A stretch of 18,088 nt of DNA from Planococcus sp. (in: firmicutes) (GTDB lineage: Bacteria; Bacillota; Bacilli; Bacillales_A; Planococcaceae), in contig JASKZU010000014.1 of NCBI GenBank assembly GCA_030147455.1, positions 1-18,088 of the forward strand. Reading direction: 5' to 3'. Position numbers and translations under genes: made by a program. Positions 6,694-13,933 of this stretch are shown here, one piece after another; positions within the stretch are counted from its first letter, which is position 1; every line of letters begins with the position of its first letter. The notes under the pieces were generated by a model, which worked only from the letters and a program-made list of their open reading frames with translations, was not told where the DNA came from and searched no databases.

Positions 6694-7491
6694 ATGAAAG
6701 AAATAATTCACCAGAAGTTGTTAGAGATTGAACGAGTTCACGGAGTGAAGATTTTATATGCAGTGGAATCGGGAAGCCGGGCGTGGGGGTTTCCTTCAAA
6801 AGACAGCGATTACGATGTTCGCTTTATTTACATCCATCCACCTGACTGGTACTTATCAATCGACCCGCAAGGAATCGGTGACAAACGCGACGTCATCGAA
6901 GAGCCGATCAACGATTTATTGGATATTAGCGGCTGGGAAATCACAAAAGCGCTGCGGCTGTTCCGAAAAAACAACCCGCCGTTATTGGAATGGCTCAGAA
7001 GTGAAATTGTTTATTACGAGAAGTATGAATTTGTCGGTAATATGCGCAACATGGAATCCGATGTGTTTTTTCCGAATTCGATGCTCTACCATTACTTGAA
7101 CATGGCGAAGAAAAACTACCGAGAATATCTGCGCGGCAACGAAGTAAAGATCAAGAAATACTTTTACGTGCTGCGTCCTGTGCTTGCCTGCAAGTGGATC
7201 GAAAAATACGGTGTGACGCCGCCGATCGGTTTTCACGAGCTGCTGGAAGACATCGTTCCAGAAGGCGAACTGAAAGACAGTGTGAATGCATTGCTGGAAC
7301 GAAAACGGAATGGCGACGAATTCGATCTGGAACCGCGCATCGATGTGATCAATCAGTTTGTGGAAGCTGAAATGGAACATTTGGAAGCATACGCCAAATC
7401 GCTCGACGTATCGGTGGAAGACCCGACACCGCAGCTGAATGAGCTGTTCAGAAATACGTTGAAAGAAGTTTATGACGGAAACAAACTCTGA
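6694..7491 (+). CDS. RlaP/YcgL-family nucleotidyltransferase
   Basis: A 265-residue protein of the DNA-polymerase-beta-like nucleotidyltransferase superfamily, of the type named after B. subtilis YcgL and RlaP (RNA-ligase-associated polymerase). The active-site region reads GSRAWGF (27-33) then SDYDVRF (38-44), giving the Gly-Ser motif and the metal-binding Asp39 and Asp41 pair. The rest is mostly helical with conserved-looking LLEWL and YVLRPVLACKW segments. Family members are thought to transfer nucleotides, perhaps to RNA ends, but the reaction of most is unproven. ATG 6694 is preceded by AGGGAGA (6680-6686). The next gene begins 19 bases after its stop, so the two are probably cotranscribed. 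No RNA ligase gene is nearby. Confidence 0.85.
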   Translation: MKEIIHQKLLEIERVHGVKILYAVESGSRAWGFPSKDSDYDVRFIYIHPPDWYLSIDPQGIGDKRDVIEEPINDLLDISGWEITKALRLFRKNNPPLLEWLRSEIVYYEKYEFVGNMRNMESDVFFPNSMLYHYLNMAKKNYREYLRGNEVKIKKYFYVLRPVLACKWIEKYGVTPPIGFHELLEDIVPEGELKDSVNALLERKRNGDEFDLEPRIDVINQFVEAEMEHLEAYAKSLDVSVEDPTPQLNELFRNTLKEVYDGNKL

Positions 7492-7510
7492 CTTAACGGG
7501 AGGTTTTTAG

Positions 7511-7993
7511 ATGATCAGCGAAATGGATTTGCAGCATTTAAAGCGCTGCGTGGAACTGGCGGAAACTGCTTTGTCCAAAGGCGATGAGCCGTTCGGGAGC
7601 GTACTCGTCTCGGCACAGGGAAAAGTCTTGTTCGAAGACCATAACCACGTAGCAGGAGGTGACCATACGCAGCACCCTGAGTTTGCCATTGCGCGCTGGG
7701 CAGCCGAGCATATGGCGCCTAAACAGCGGCAGGAGGCGACCGTTTACACATCGGGCGAGCATTGCCCGATGTGTGCAGCGGCGCATGGCTGGGTCGGACT
7801 CGGCCGCATTGTTTACGCCAGTTCATCCGAGCAGCTGGCCGAGTGGCTCCAGGAACTCGGTGCAGGCCCGTCGCCTGTGCGGAATTTGGCGATTCCGGAT
7901 GTCTTGACCGATGCGGTCGTGGATGGGCCCGTGCCGGAACTCGCCGAGCAAGTCCATGCGCTTCATCGCCGTCTGCATGAATCAAAGCGTTGA
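7511..7993 (+). CDS. Zinc-dependent nucleoside/cytidine-deaminase-like protein
   Basis: A 160-residue deaminase-fold protein. The catalytic signature is present as HPE (55-57) and CPMC (85-88): His55, Cys85 and Cys88 should bind zinc and Glu57 should shuttle the proton. It differs from TadA and guanine deaminase in having HPE in place of HAE and the flanking TSGEHCPMCAAAH instead of the usual PCxMC context, so it belongs to an unassigned subgroup acting on a free base, nucleoside or related amine. The GGGAGG site (7498-7503) stands well ahead of ATG 7511. It follows the nucleotidyltransferase by 19 bases and ends before a terminator shared with the convergent ahpF. Confidence 0.85.
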   Translation: MISEMDLQHLKRCVELAETALSKGDEPFGSVLVSAQGKVLFEDHNHVAGGDHTQHPEFAIARWAAEHMAPKQRQEATVYTSGEHCPMCAAAHGWVGLGRIVYASSSEQLAEWLQELGAGPSPVRNLAIPDVLTDAVVDGPVPELAEQVHALHRRLHESKR

Positions 7994-8014
7994 TTTCCAA
8001 AGAGGCGCAAACAG

Positions 8015-8067
8015 AAAAAGGACTGCAAAAAGAGAACAGGTCTCTTTTGCAGCCCTTTTTTATTTTT
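8015..8067. terminator. Bidirectional terminator between the deaminase gene and ahpF
   Basis: The arms at 8020-8035 and 8041-8055 pair through CTGCAAAA/TTTTGCAG and GAGA/TCTC with one bulged A and a 5-base loop. A T-run (8055-8060 and 8063-8067) follows on plus and an A-run (8015-8019) precedes, so it can stop transcription from both sides. Confidence 0.85.
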
Positions 8068-9613
8068 ACACCAAGACAGGTACTTTACTTCTGATGAGGT
8101 GGTCGAATGCGCTAAGTGAAGCGGTCGCGCCGGATCCCATTGAAATGATGATCTGCTTGTATGGGCTGTTCGTGCAGTCGCCTGCTGCAAACACACCCGG
8201 AATGTTCGTCGCACCGCGCTGGTCGACGACAATCTCGCCGTGTTTTGTGCGTTCTACGACATCGCCCAGCCAGTCAGTATTCGGCACAAGGCCGATTTGA
8301 ATGAATACGCCCGACAATTCCACGTGGCGAACATCGCCCGTTGAAAGATCGACATACGAAACGCCGTTTACTTTATCAGTACCGGTAATTTCCTGTGTTT
8401 GGGCGTTTGTCAGAACGGTCACGTTCGGCAAGCTGTAGAGGCGGTCCTGGAGAACCGAGTCTGCTTTCAGCGCTGCATTGTATTCAAGAACGGTTACGTG
8501 GTTGACAACGCCGGCCAAGTCAATAGCGGCTTCGACGCCGGAGTTTCCTCCGCCGACAACTGCCACATCTTTGCCGGCAAACAATGGGCCGTCGCAATGA
8601 GGGCAGTACGCGACGCCTTTGTTCTTGAATTCCGCTTCGCCAGGTACGCCGATGTTGCGCCAGCGTGCGCCGGTCGAGAGAATGACGGTTTTGCCTTTGA
8701 CGACTGCGCCGTTTTCGAGTTCCACTTCGATGAGTTCCTTTTTCTCGAGGCGTGTTGCCCGCTGCAGGTTCATCACATCGATGTTGTACTCTTTGACGTG
8801 TTCTTCCAGGCTGGCCGCAAACTTCGGCCCTTCAGTGTGCTTGACGCTGACAAAGTTTTCGATGCTAAGTGTATCCAGCACTTGGCCGCCGAAGCGTTCT
8901 GCCACGATGCCGGTGCGGATGCCTTTACGAGCTGCATAAATCGCTGCGCTCGCACCTGCAGGGCCGCCGCCGACTACAAGAACGTCAAACGGTTCTTTAT
9001 CAGCGAGTTCGGATGCATCAGGCAAGCTGCCGAGTTTGGCAAGCAGCTCTTCAAGCGACATGCGTCCGCTTGCGAAAGATTCGCCGTTTAGGAATACAGT
9101 CGGAACGGCCATGATGTCTTTGCTTTCAACTTCAGCTTTAAAAGCTGAGCCGTCGATCATCGTATGCGTGATGTTCGGGTTGAGCACGCTCATCAAGTTA
9201 AGCGCCTGCACCACTTCCGGGCAGTTTTGGCACGTCAAGCTGATATACGAATCAAAATGAAGCGAGCCATCGATGCCTTTTATTTGGTCGATCACTTTCT
9301 GCTCGACTTTCGGCGCCCGTCCGCTCACTTGCAAAAGTGCCAGCACAAGTGACGTGAACTCATGTCCGAGCGGAATGCCTGCAAACGTGATGCCCATGTC
9401 TTCTGTACTGCGGTTGACACTGAAACTCGGCGTTCTTTCAAGTTGTGTGTGCTCTACTTGAATGCGGGGGGACATGGCAGAGAGTTCCTCCGCCAAATCC
9501 ACCATATCATGAGAGACTTTATCGCTTCCTGCACTCACTTTCAGCAGAACATCGCCTTCCAAAAGCTGCAGGTATTGCTCTAATTGTGCTTTTATCGCCG
9601 CATCTAATATCAT
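8066..9613 (-). CDS. ahpF: Alkyl hydroperoxide reductase subunit F
   Basis: A 515-residue flavoprotein disulfide reductase that passes electrons from NADH to AhpC. The N-terminal double-thioredoxin-like domain carries CQNC (Cys128/Cys131). The FAD domain begins at VLVVGGGPAG (211-220), the NAD-binding motif is VVGGGNSGVEAA (352-363), and the core redox pair is CPHC (Cys337/Cys340). GDCT near the C-terminus is the usual second FAD contact. All redox centres are intact and the length is normal. ATG 9613 follows AAGGAG (9622-9627), which overlaps the TAA stop of ahpC, so translation of the two is probably coupled. Confidence 0.97.
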   Translation of the reverse strand: MILDAAIKAQLEQYLQLLEGDVLLKVSAGSDKVSHDMVDLAEELSAMSPRIQVEHTQLERTPSFSVNRSTEDMGITFAGIPLGHEFTSLVLALLQVSGRAPKVEQKVIDQIKGIDGSLHFDSYISLTCQNCPEVVQALNLMSVLNPNITHTMIDGSAFKAEVESKDIMAVPTVFLNGESFASGRMSLEELLAKLGSLPDASELADKEPFDVLVVGGGPAGASAAIYAARKGIRTGIVAERFGGQVLDTLSIENFVSVKHTEGPKFAASLEEHVKEYNIDVMNLQRATRLEKKELIEVELENGAVVKGKTVILSTGARWRNIGVPGEAEFKNKGVAYCPHCDGPLFAGKDVAVVGGGNSGVEAAIDLAGVVNHVTVLEYNAALKADSVLQDRLYSLPNVTVLTNAQTQEITGTDKVNGVSYVDLSTGDVRHVELSGVFIQIGLVPNTDWLGDVVERTKHGEIVVDQRGATNIPGVFAAGDCTNSPYKQIIISMGSGATASLSAFDHLIRSKVPVLV

Positions 9614-9625
9614 CGTTTGGGCTCC

Positions 9626-10195
9626 TTAAATTTTGCCTACAAGGTCAAGGCTTGGCTTCAATGTGTCGCCGCCTTCTTCCCATTTTGCCGGGCAAACTTC
9701 GCCTGGATTGTTGCGTACATATTGTGCTGCTTTGATTTTGCCGACAAGCGTGCTTGCGTCGCGGCCGATGCCGTCTGCATTGATTTCTGCTGCTTGAACG
9801 ATGCCGTCCGGATCAAGGATGAACGTGCCGCGCTGTGCAAGACCCGCTTCTTCGTCAAGTACGTCGAAGCTGCGTGAAATGCGCTGTGACGGGTCGCCGA
9901 TCATTGTATATTGGATTTTTCCGATGGCTTCGGAATGATCGTGCCAAGCTTTGTGTGTAAAGTGAGTGTCCGTCGAAACTGAATACACTTCCACGCCAAG
10001 GTCTTTCAACGTAGCGTACTGGTGCTGAAGGTCTTCCAGTTCAGTTGGGCAGACGAATGTGAAGTCAGCAGGGTAGAAGCATACAACGCTCCATTGCCCT
10101 TTCATGTTTTGTTCCGTCAGTTCGATAAACTCGCCGCTTGCCGCCTGGTAAGCTGAAGCGTTAAATGGTTGGATTTCTTTTCCGATCAAAGACAT
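9626..10195 (-). CDS. ahpC: Alkyl hydroperoxide reductase subunit C (2-Cys peroxiredoxin)
   Basis: A 189-residue typical 2-Cys peroxiredoxin that reduces hydrogen peroxide and organic hydroperoxides in the cytoplasm. The peroxidatic Cys49 is in FTFVCPTE and the resolving Cys168 in GEVCPAKW, both standard. It is re-reduced by AhpF, encoded 12 bases downstream. ATG 10195 is preceded by AGGAGG (10206-10211). A PerR-type box and a probable promoter lie about 105-160 bases upstream, so peroxide induction through PerR derepression is expected. Confidence 0.98.
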   Translation of the reverse strand: MSLIGKEIQPFNASAYQAASGEFIELTEQNMKGQWSVVCFYPADFTFVCPTELEDLQHQYATLKDLGVEVYSVSTDTHFTHKAWHDHSEAIGKIQYTMIGDPSQRISRSFDVLDEEAGLAQRGTFILDPDGIVQAAEINADGIGRDASTLVGKIKAAQYVRNNPGEVCPAKWEEGGDTLKPSLDLVGKI

Positions 10196-10301
10196 AAAAA
10201 AATTACCTCCTGGATGATTTTTTAGAATTACCTAACCAGCCGTTCTGCAAAATAAAAAATATTAACCAAAGCCGATTGCTTCAATTAATATCGTTATCTG
10301 A

Positions 10302-10316
10302 TTATAATAATTCTAA
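10302..10316 (-). promoter_or_regulatory. PerR box of ahpCF
   Basis: TTATAATAATTCTAA matches the Bacillus PerR consensus TTATAATNATTATAA at 14 of 15 positions. It is centred just downstream of the predicted ahpC promoter, where bound PerR would block transcription until oxidised by peroxide. PerR itself is not in this window. Confidence 0.82.
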
Positions 10317-10327
10317 TTCTATTTCCT

Positions 10328-10356
10328 ATTGTTATATGAAATTGCCTATTTGTCAA
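10328..10356 (-). promoter_or_regulatory. Probable ahpC promoter
   Basis: A perfect TTGACA -35 (10351-10356, minus strand) is followed after 17 bases by AACAAT (10328-10333). The PerR box lies immediately downstream. A TATAAT inside the PerR box (10301-10306) is an alternative -10 but lacks a good -35. Confidence 0.6.
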
Positions 10357-10364
10357 AGGAAACC

Positions 10365-10635
10365 CTGAAATCTAAGAAAGTTTTAGAAACCCTTTTAATG
10401 TAAGGGTTTACAGAGGTTGGAGAAGTAGTAGGAATAGAAAAAAGTTACAACTAAACTGGATAAAATTACTAAAAAGCATATTTTATAATAGCAATATTAT
10501 TGATAATTCCTATTGCATTTCTCAATGAACGAGTGTAACTGATAGAAAGAAAGCTGGCTAAAGAAACTCATGCGGCCGAATAGAGCCGGAGTGGAGCCCT
10601 TAAAATTAAGAAAATTCGGCGCGTTTATCAGACAG
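10365..10635. other. AT-rich intergenic stretch without a recognisable gene
   Basis: No open frame with a ribosome site and no RNA gene is recognised. It contains short inverted repeats: AAACCCTT/AAGGGTTT (10387-10394 and 10402-10409, 7-base spacer) and ATAATA/TATTAT (10485-10490 and 10495-10500). None is followed by a U-run and in AT-rich DNA they may be chance. Confidence 0.6.
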
Positions 10636-10668
10636 AAAAAGGCCAGCTGCATATAGCAACTGGCTTTT
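10636..10668 (-). terminator. Rho-independent terminator of the DinB-family gene
   Basis: A 9-bp stem (10642-10650 with 10656-10664) with a 5-base loop is followed on the minus strand by TTTTT (10636-10640). The single non-Watson-Crick pair is G-U only when read leftward, which supports the minus orientation. A second hairpin (CACTTTTT/AAAAAGTG, 10669-10676 and 10685-10692) lies between it and the stop codon. Confidence 0.85.
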
Positions 10669-10694
10669 CACTTTTTTGTAAGCGAAAAAGTGAT

Positions 10695-11210
10695 TTACTT
10701 CGCGACACTTTCTTTTTGATACCAGTATAAGCAAAGGTCGTTCATTGCTGAGGCATGGCCTTGCTGCCTCAACATCGCCGTGATGTTTCCGCGGTGGTAC
10801 GTGCCGTGGTTTGCCGTATGGAATAGAATTTCCGAATAGCTTGTTTTTCTTGCGCCGGACCATGGATTTTCCAGAAGAATGCGCTGCTCAAAGTCTGTTT
10901 CGTTCGCCATCCATTCGTTATAGGATTGAGCGAGTTCCTGAAAACTTGCAGAAAACTGGGCTATGGAATAAACATTTGTTTCTTCCAGCAAACTCATTGA
11001 AGCAGATAATGCTTCTTGCATATCCATGCCTTGCAGAACGCGCAGCCACATGAGGTCCACCACATAAATGTGGCTGAATGTTTCGGCAATCGTGGAATAA
11101 GAACTTTGAACTTGAGTGTGCAGTACATCGGCCGGCAATTCCTTCAATCGCTCCAATAACACCCCGTTGGCCCATATATGGTAATTGTACATCGTTTTTG
11201 CATGATTCAT
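10695..11210 (-). CDS. DinB-family (DUF664-like) four-helix-bundle protein
   Basis: A 171-residue DinB/YfiT-type protein. The metal-binding histidine pattern of the superfamily is present: His47 in FSHIYVVD and the HxxxH pair His135/His139 in NHGTYHRGN. Members are metal-dependent and include bacillithiol/mycothiol-dependent transferases, but most, such as DNA-damage-induced DinB of B. subtilis, have no known reaction. ATG 11210 follows AAGGAG (11221-11226, minus strand). A TATACT -10-like element (11256-11261) lies upstream, right beside the terminator of the preceding operon, but without a clear -35. It is followed by its own terminator, so it is probably a single-gene unit that may also get read-through. 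Confidence 0.87.
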   Translation of the reverse strand: MNHAKTMYNYHIWANGVLLERLKELPADVLHTQVQSSYSTIAETFSHIYVVDLMWLRVLQGMDMQEALSASMSLLEETNVYSIAQFSASFQELAQSYNEWMANETDFEQRILLENPWSGARKTSYSEILFHTANHGTYHRGNITAMLRQQGHASAMNDLCLYWYQKESVAK

Positions 11211-11260
11211 TCTGCATCTGCTCCTTTAGTTTCTCGATTTGTTCGTTGCTTACTCAGTAT

Positions 11261-11298
11261 AAAAAAGGATGTATGACAGCAGCCTGTCATACATCCTT
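11261..11298 (-). terminator. Rho-independent terminator of the padR operon
   Basis: A perfect 15-bp stem (11265-11279 with 11284-11298) with a 4-base loop is followed on the minus strand by TTTTTT (11261-11266). Its upstream arm contains the last codons and TGA stop of the WYL regulator gene. Confidence 0.92.
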
Positions 11299-12195
11299 AT
11301 AGACGTTCATAATTTTTTTTGCTTCGGCTGCTACCGCCTGCTGCAAAGCGGGCGGATGCACTACTTTGACGCCGGCGCCAAAACCCAGCAGCAGCGAAAG
11401 AAGCCATCCCGCTTCCAACGGCCGGTAAACGGCAAGCGTAAACGTCATTGTTCCGTCGTCGTTCACTTTTTCGGCAGCGCTTTGAAGCTGATCCAACACG
11501 GCAGCCAGCGAATCGGGTTGGACGCTTAAGGTGATGTCTTCAAAGCCGCCTTTATCCGCTGCGGGCGCTGTTTCTTTAGGTTGTTGGTGACGCTGCAAGA
11601 ATGTGCTGTCTGTCACGGTTATCTTCATCATGCGCGAAACCTTGAATTCCCTGTAGTCGCGGCGCTCCATGCAATAGCCGTACACATACCACGTATGGAA
11701 TTTGTATTGAAGCCGCAGGGGTTCGATTTCGCGTGAGGTGAATTCGTTCTTGCCGTTGACGTAATCAAAGCGCAGCCGTTTTTGATTGTGTATCGCTTGC
11801 CGCAGCGCGATCATCGACCGGGGTTCAGTGCGGGTGTCCAAATCAATTGCCAGCGCTTCGCTGCTTCGTTTTGCATCAAGTACACGAAGCCGTTCGACCG
11901 TCTGCTGCAAGTCCTTGTCTTGGAAAAGCGACGAAAGACTGGCGAGCATACTGACAAGGTGGGCAATATCCGAAGAACCCAGAAGGCTTTTGTCGAACTT
12001 ATACCCTTCGATAATGCCAAACCCGCCGTTTGTGCCTTGATGCGAGACGACTGGAATACCGGCAGCACCAATCGCCTCAATGTCCCGGTAAATGGTGCGT
12101 GTGGATACTTGGAATTCCTCGCTGAGCTCTGTAGCGGATAGGATTTCGTGATTCAGCAGCTTGAATATGATCGCAATCAATCGTTCCAGTTTCAT
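11287..12195 (-). CDS. YafY-type HTH and WYL-domain transcriptional regulator
   Basis: A 302-residue regulator. The N-terminal winged HTH_11 domain (1-60) contains LSATELSEEFQVSTRTIYRDIE (19-40, landmark only), the usual DeoR-like motif. The WYL domain follows, with the name-giving WYV (169-171) in HTWYVYGYC and basic residues around VSRMMKI, and then a WCX-type C-terminal domain (about 215-300). WYL domains sense nucleic-acid or nucleotide-like ligands in the few studied cases; here the ligand is unknown. ATG 12195 overlaps the stop of the YdeI-like gene by four bases (ATGA), so it is translationally coupled. It is the last gene of the padR operon, an unusual place for a second regulator. 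Confidence 0.9.
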   Translation of the reverse strand: MKLERLIAIIFKLLNHEILSATELSEEFQVSTRTIYRDIEAIGAAGIPVVSHQGTNGGFGIIEGYKFDKSLLGSSDIAHLVSMLASLSSLFQDKDLQQTVERLRVLDAKRSSEALAIDLDTRTEPRSMIALRQAIHNQKRLRFDYVNGKNEFTSREIEPLRLQYKFHTWYVYGYCMERRDYREFKVSRMMKITVTDSTFLQRHQQPKETAPAADKGGFEDITLSVQPDSLAAVLDQLQSAAEKVNDDGTMTFTLAVYRPLEAGWLLSLLLGFGAGVKVVHPPALQQAVAAEAKKIMNVYKDV

Positions 12196-12779
12196 CGGTC
12201 CATTCTTTCTTCGCTGCCGCTCAAGCGGCCCTCATCGTTCCACTGGCCATACATCCGGTTGTGTTTGGTGTGGTGGATAAACTTATCCAATCGCCGGTTG
12301 TACACATCCGCATCGTGCCGGTAGCTTTGGATCGTATCGATGCGAATGCGCCGGTACAATTCAGGAAAGTTCAGGAAATTTTCATACACTTGGCTGTCTT
12401 CTTTTATACGAGCTTCAATCACCGGATCAATTTTGAAAGCCTCTGGCCGCATATCGGGGAGGATTTGCAGCCCTTGTTCTGTCATCAAGCCGAGACGGTT
12501 GAGCCTGCGGACCCGTTCCTTGTTTAATTCGGTCCAATTGCTCGCTTTTTTTCTCGGGGACAGCCGTTGGGCCAGTTCCGTGTCAGACAGCTTTTTCATT
12601 ATGCCGTCAATCCAGCCAAAGCATAACGCTTCTTCAACGGCATCCATGTAACGGATGACGGCAGGCTGCTCTTTAATGCTGACAAGTACCCAGCAGCAGT
12701 TGGCGGTATGGGCGTTTTCTGCGAGCCAAGCTCTGAGTTCCTGCCTGGTTTCGGCTCGAATCAAATTTTCCATTTCCAC
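12192..12779 (-). CDS. YdeI/OmpD-associated (OmdA) family protein
   Basis: A 195-residue protein of the family described as bacteriocin-protection, YdeI or OmpD-associated (PF13376). Characteristic segments are ALCFGWIDGIMKKL (about 51-64), LSPRKKASNWTELNKERV (landmark) and the helical C-terminal region rich in Arg, Tyr and Lys. A role in resistance to cationic peptides has been linked to relatives, but the biochemical activity is unknown; no signal peptide is seen, so it should be cytoplasmic. It starts 32 bases after the DUF4188 gene and overlaps the WYL regulator by four bases, placing it within the padR operon. Confidence 0.83.
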   Translation of the reverse strand: MEMENLIRAETRQELRAWLAENAHTANCCWVLVSIKEQPAVIRYMDAVEEALCFGWIDGIMKKLSDTELAQRLSPRKKASNWTELNKERVRRLNRLGLMTEQGLQILPDMRPEAFKIDPVIEARIKEDSQVYENFLNFPELYRRIRIDTIQSYRHDADVYNRRLDKFIHHTKHNRMYGQWNDEGRLSGSEERMDR

Positions 12780-12811
12780 GATCAGCTCGTCCTTTCGCTT
12801 TTCAAAGTGTG

Positions 12812-13288
12812 TTAATCGGCTTTCAGCCGCTGGCGTGCGGAATTTTTATCAACAGAGACCGGGATATGCTCGAGCGCCTGGCCAAGCCCGTATAGCGGCA
12901 TGTTCGCATAAACGGATTCATACTGCCCTTTTTGGACGTGGAAGGTCTCGTGGTAAATGCCGACAGCATCATTGCCGCGTGTGCTTTTATTGAAATTTTT
13001 CCAAGCGGCCAAGTGTTTGTCGTTTCTTGCATATGCCATCAAGTCGTCAGTCGAGCGCCAATATTGGATCATCGTTGTGGTTCTCAGGCCGAAATAGCTT
13101 TCCATCGACAAAAAGCCCAATTCGTCTTTGTGCGTGTACAATTCTTTGATCATTCCGGGCATTACAGCGAAGACAGGCAGCCATTTATGCACCGCCAGCC
13201 GGTTGTTAAAGCGCATGCCGATAATAAAGACCACAATGTCCTCGTCGTTGCCTGTCGTAAAGCGTCCTGGAAACACATGCTTAGCCAT
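12812..13288 (-). CDS. DUF4188 / af470-like monooxygenase-family protein
   Basis: A 158-residue protein of the DUF4188 (Monooxy_af470-like, PF13826) family, with a probable dimeric ferredoxin-like alpha/beta barrel. Visible hallmarks are IVVFIIGMRFNNRLAVHKWLP (18-38, landmark), the MPGMIKEL helix, YFGLRTTTMIQYWRS and the HLAAWKNFN and GIYHETF segments. A conserved role is not established; relatives of the fold include small monooxygenases and heme or aldoxime enzymes. ATG 13288 lies 13 bases after the padR stop, preceded by AGGAGG-like AAAGGAGGAAC (minus strand, 13293-13303), which overlaps that stop. PadR is therefore its likely direct regulator. Confidence 0.83.
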   Translation of the reverse strand: MAKHVFPGRFTTGNDEDIVVFIIGMRFNNRLAVHKWLPVFAVMPGMIKELYTHKDELGFLSMESYFGLRTTTMIQYWRSTDDLMAYARNDKHLAAWKNFNKSTRGNDAVGIYHETFHVQKGQYESVYANMPLYGLGQALEHIPVSVDKNSARQRLKAD

Positions 13289-13301
13289 GTTTGTTCCTCC
13301 T

Positions 13302-13844
13302 TTATCGAACTTGTGTCAACGTCTGATTGCACCACTGAATGCCCGCTTCTGCCATTCGCTTTCCGTAATCCAATGTAAACAGCCAGTACATCGCGTCCTT
13401 GTCCTGTGCACTGTGCTCCCGGATACCCTGTTCGATCGCCGCGTATGTATCCAGGCGAAGTTCGAGCCGCTGCCGGTAATCCTCCAAAAGTGAAACGGTT
13501 TTTTCGACCGGTTGATTGGCCCCGAAAAACAGCTTGAGCAGTACTTCGTTGCGCTCAGCGGGCGCTTGCCCGATCGGCTGGCCGATCCATTCTTTCAGTA
13601 CGGCCAAGCCTTTAGCGGTCAGAAAATATTCGATTTTATCAGCACGCCCTGGGGTAGAGGCGGATTTTGCTTCAGCCAATCCTTCTTCGGCAATCAGTTT
13701 GAGTGTCGGGTAAATTTGCCCGTAGCTGATTTTCCAGAAATGGTTCAAGCTTTGGTCCATAAATTGCTTGATGGAATAACCGGAATTGCAGTTCGTCGTG
13801 AGGATGCCAAGTATCGCGTAAGTCGTATCGTTATAAACTTTCAT
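13302..13844 (-). CDS. PadR-family transcriptional regulator
   Basis: A 180-residue PadR-type repressor. The N-terminal winged helix (about 5-85) shows YAILGILTTNCNSGYSIKQ, the recognition region around WKISYGQIYPTLKLI and the wing TPGRADKIEYFLTAKG; the C-terminal helical part (about 95-175) is the Vir_act_alpha_C dimerisation domain with LLKLFFG. The start is ATG 13844, preceded by AGGTGTG; the frame stays open upstream but that extension would run through the promoter and operator. It is the first gene of a four-gene unit and a 28-base palindrome over its promoter start suggests autoregulation. PadR repressors commonly respond to phenolic or antimicrobial compounds; the inducer here is unknown. 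Confidence 0.92.
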   Translation of the reverse strand: MKVYNDTTYAILGILTTNCNSGYSIKQFMDQSLNHFWKISYGQIYPTLKLIAEEGLAEAKSASTPGRADKIEYFLTAKGLAVLKEWIGQPIGQAPAERNEVLLKLFFGANQPVEKTVSLLEDYRQRLELRLDTYAAIEQGIREHSAQDKDAMYWLFTLDYGKRMAEAGIQWCNQTLTQVR

Positions 13845-13855
13845 CTTTTCACACC

Positions 13856-13883
13856 TATCTAAAAGATATATATCATTTAGATA
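13856..13883. promoter_or_regulatory. Large palindrome, probable PadR operator
   Basis: A 28-base inverted repeat with a single mismatched pair: outer arms TATCTAAA (13856-13863) and TTTAGATA (13876-13883) around the perfect core GATATATATC (13865-13874). It covers the predicted transcription start and lies 12 bases upstream of the padR start codon. Confidence 0.75.
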
Positions 13884-13884
13884 C

Positions 13885-13913
13885 ATAATAAGCCGGCAGA
13901 CAGAAAAGTGCAA
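13885..13913 (-). promoter_or_regulatory. Promoter of the padR operon
   Basis: On the minus strand TTGCAC (13908-13913), a 17-base spacer and TATTAT (13885-13890) make a good SigA-type promoter. The expected start near 13878 lies inside the palindrome. Confidence 0.75.
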
Positions 13914-13933
13914 GAAAATAGTCTGAATAAAAC

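Noticed and set aside
8399..9091. A 230-codon rightward open frame inside ahpF
   Set aside because: It lies antisense to a complete, conserved ahpF, its translation is Cys- and Phe-rich with no recognisable domain, and it has no ribosome site.
10485..10516. Second PerR or Fur box in the ahpC-dinB spacer
   Set aside because: The inverted repeats here match neither consensus beyond what AT-rich sequence gives by chance.
10606..10863. An 85-codon leftward open frame over the DinB terminator
   Set aside because: It overlaps the dinB-like gene out of frame and reads through its terminator; no ribosome site and no domain.
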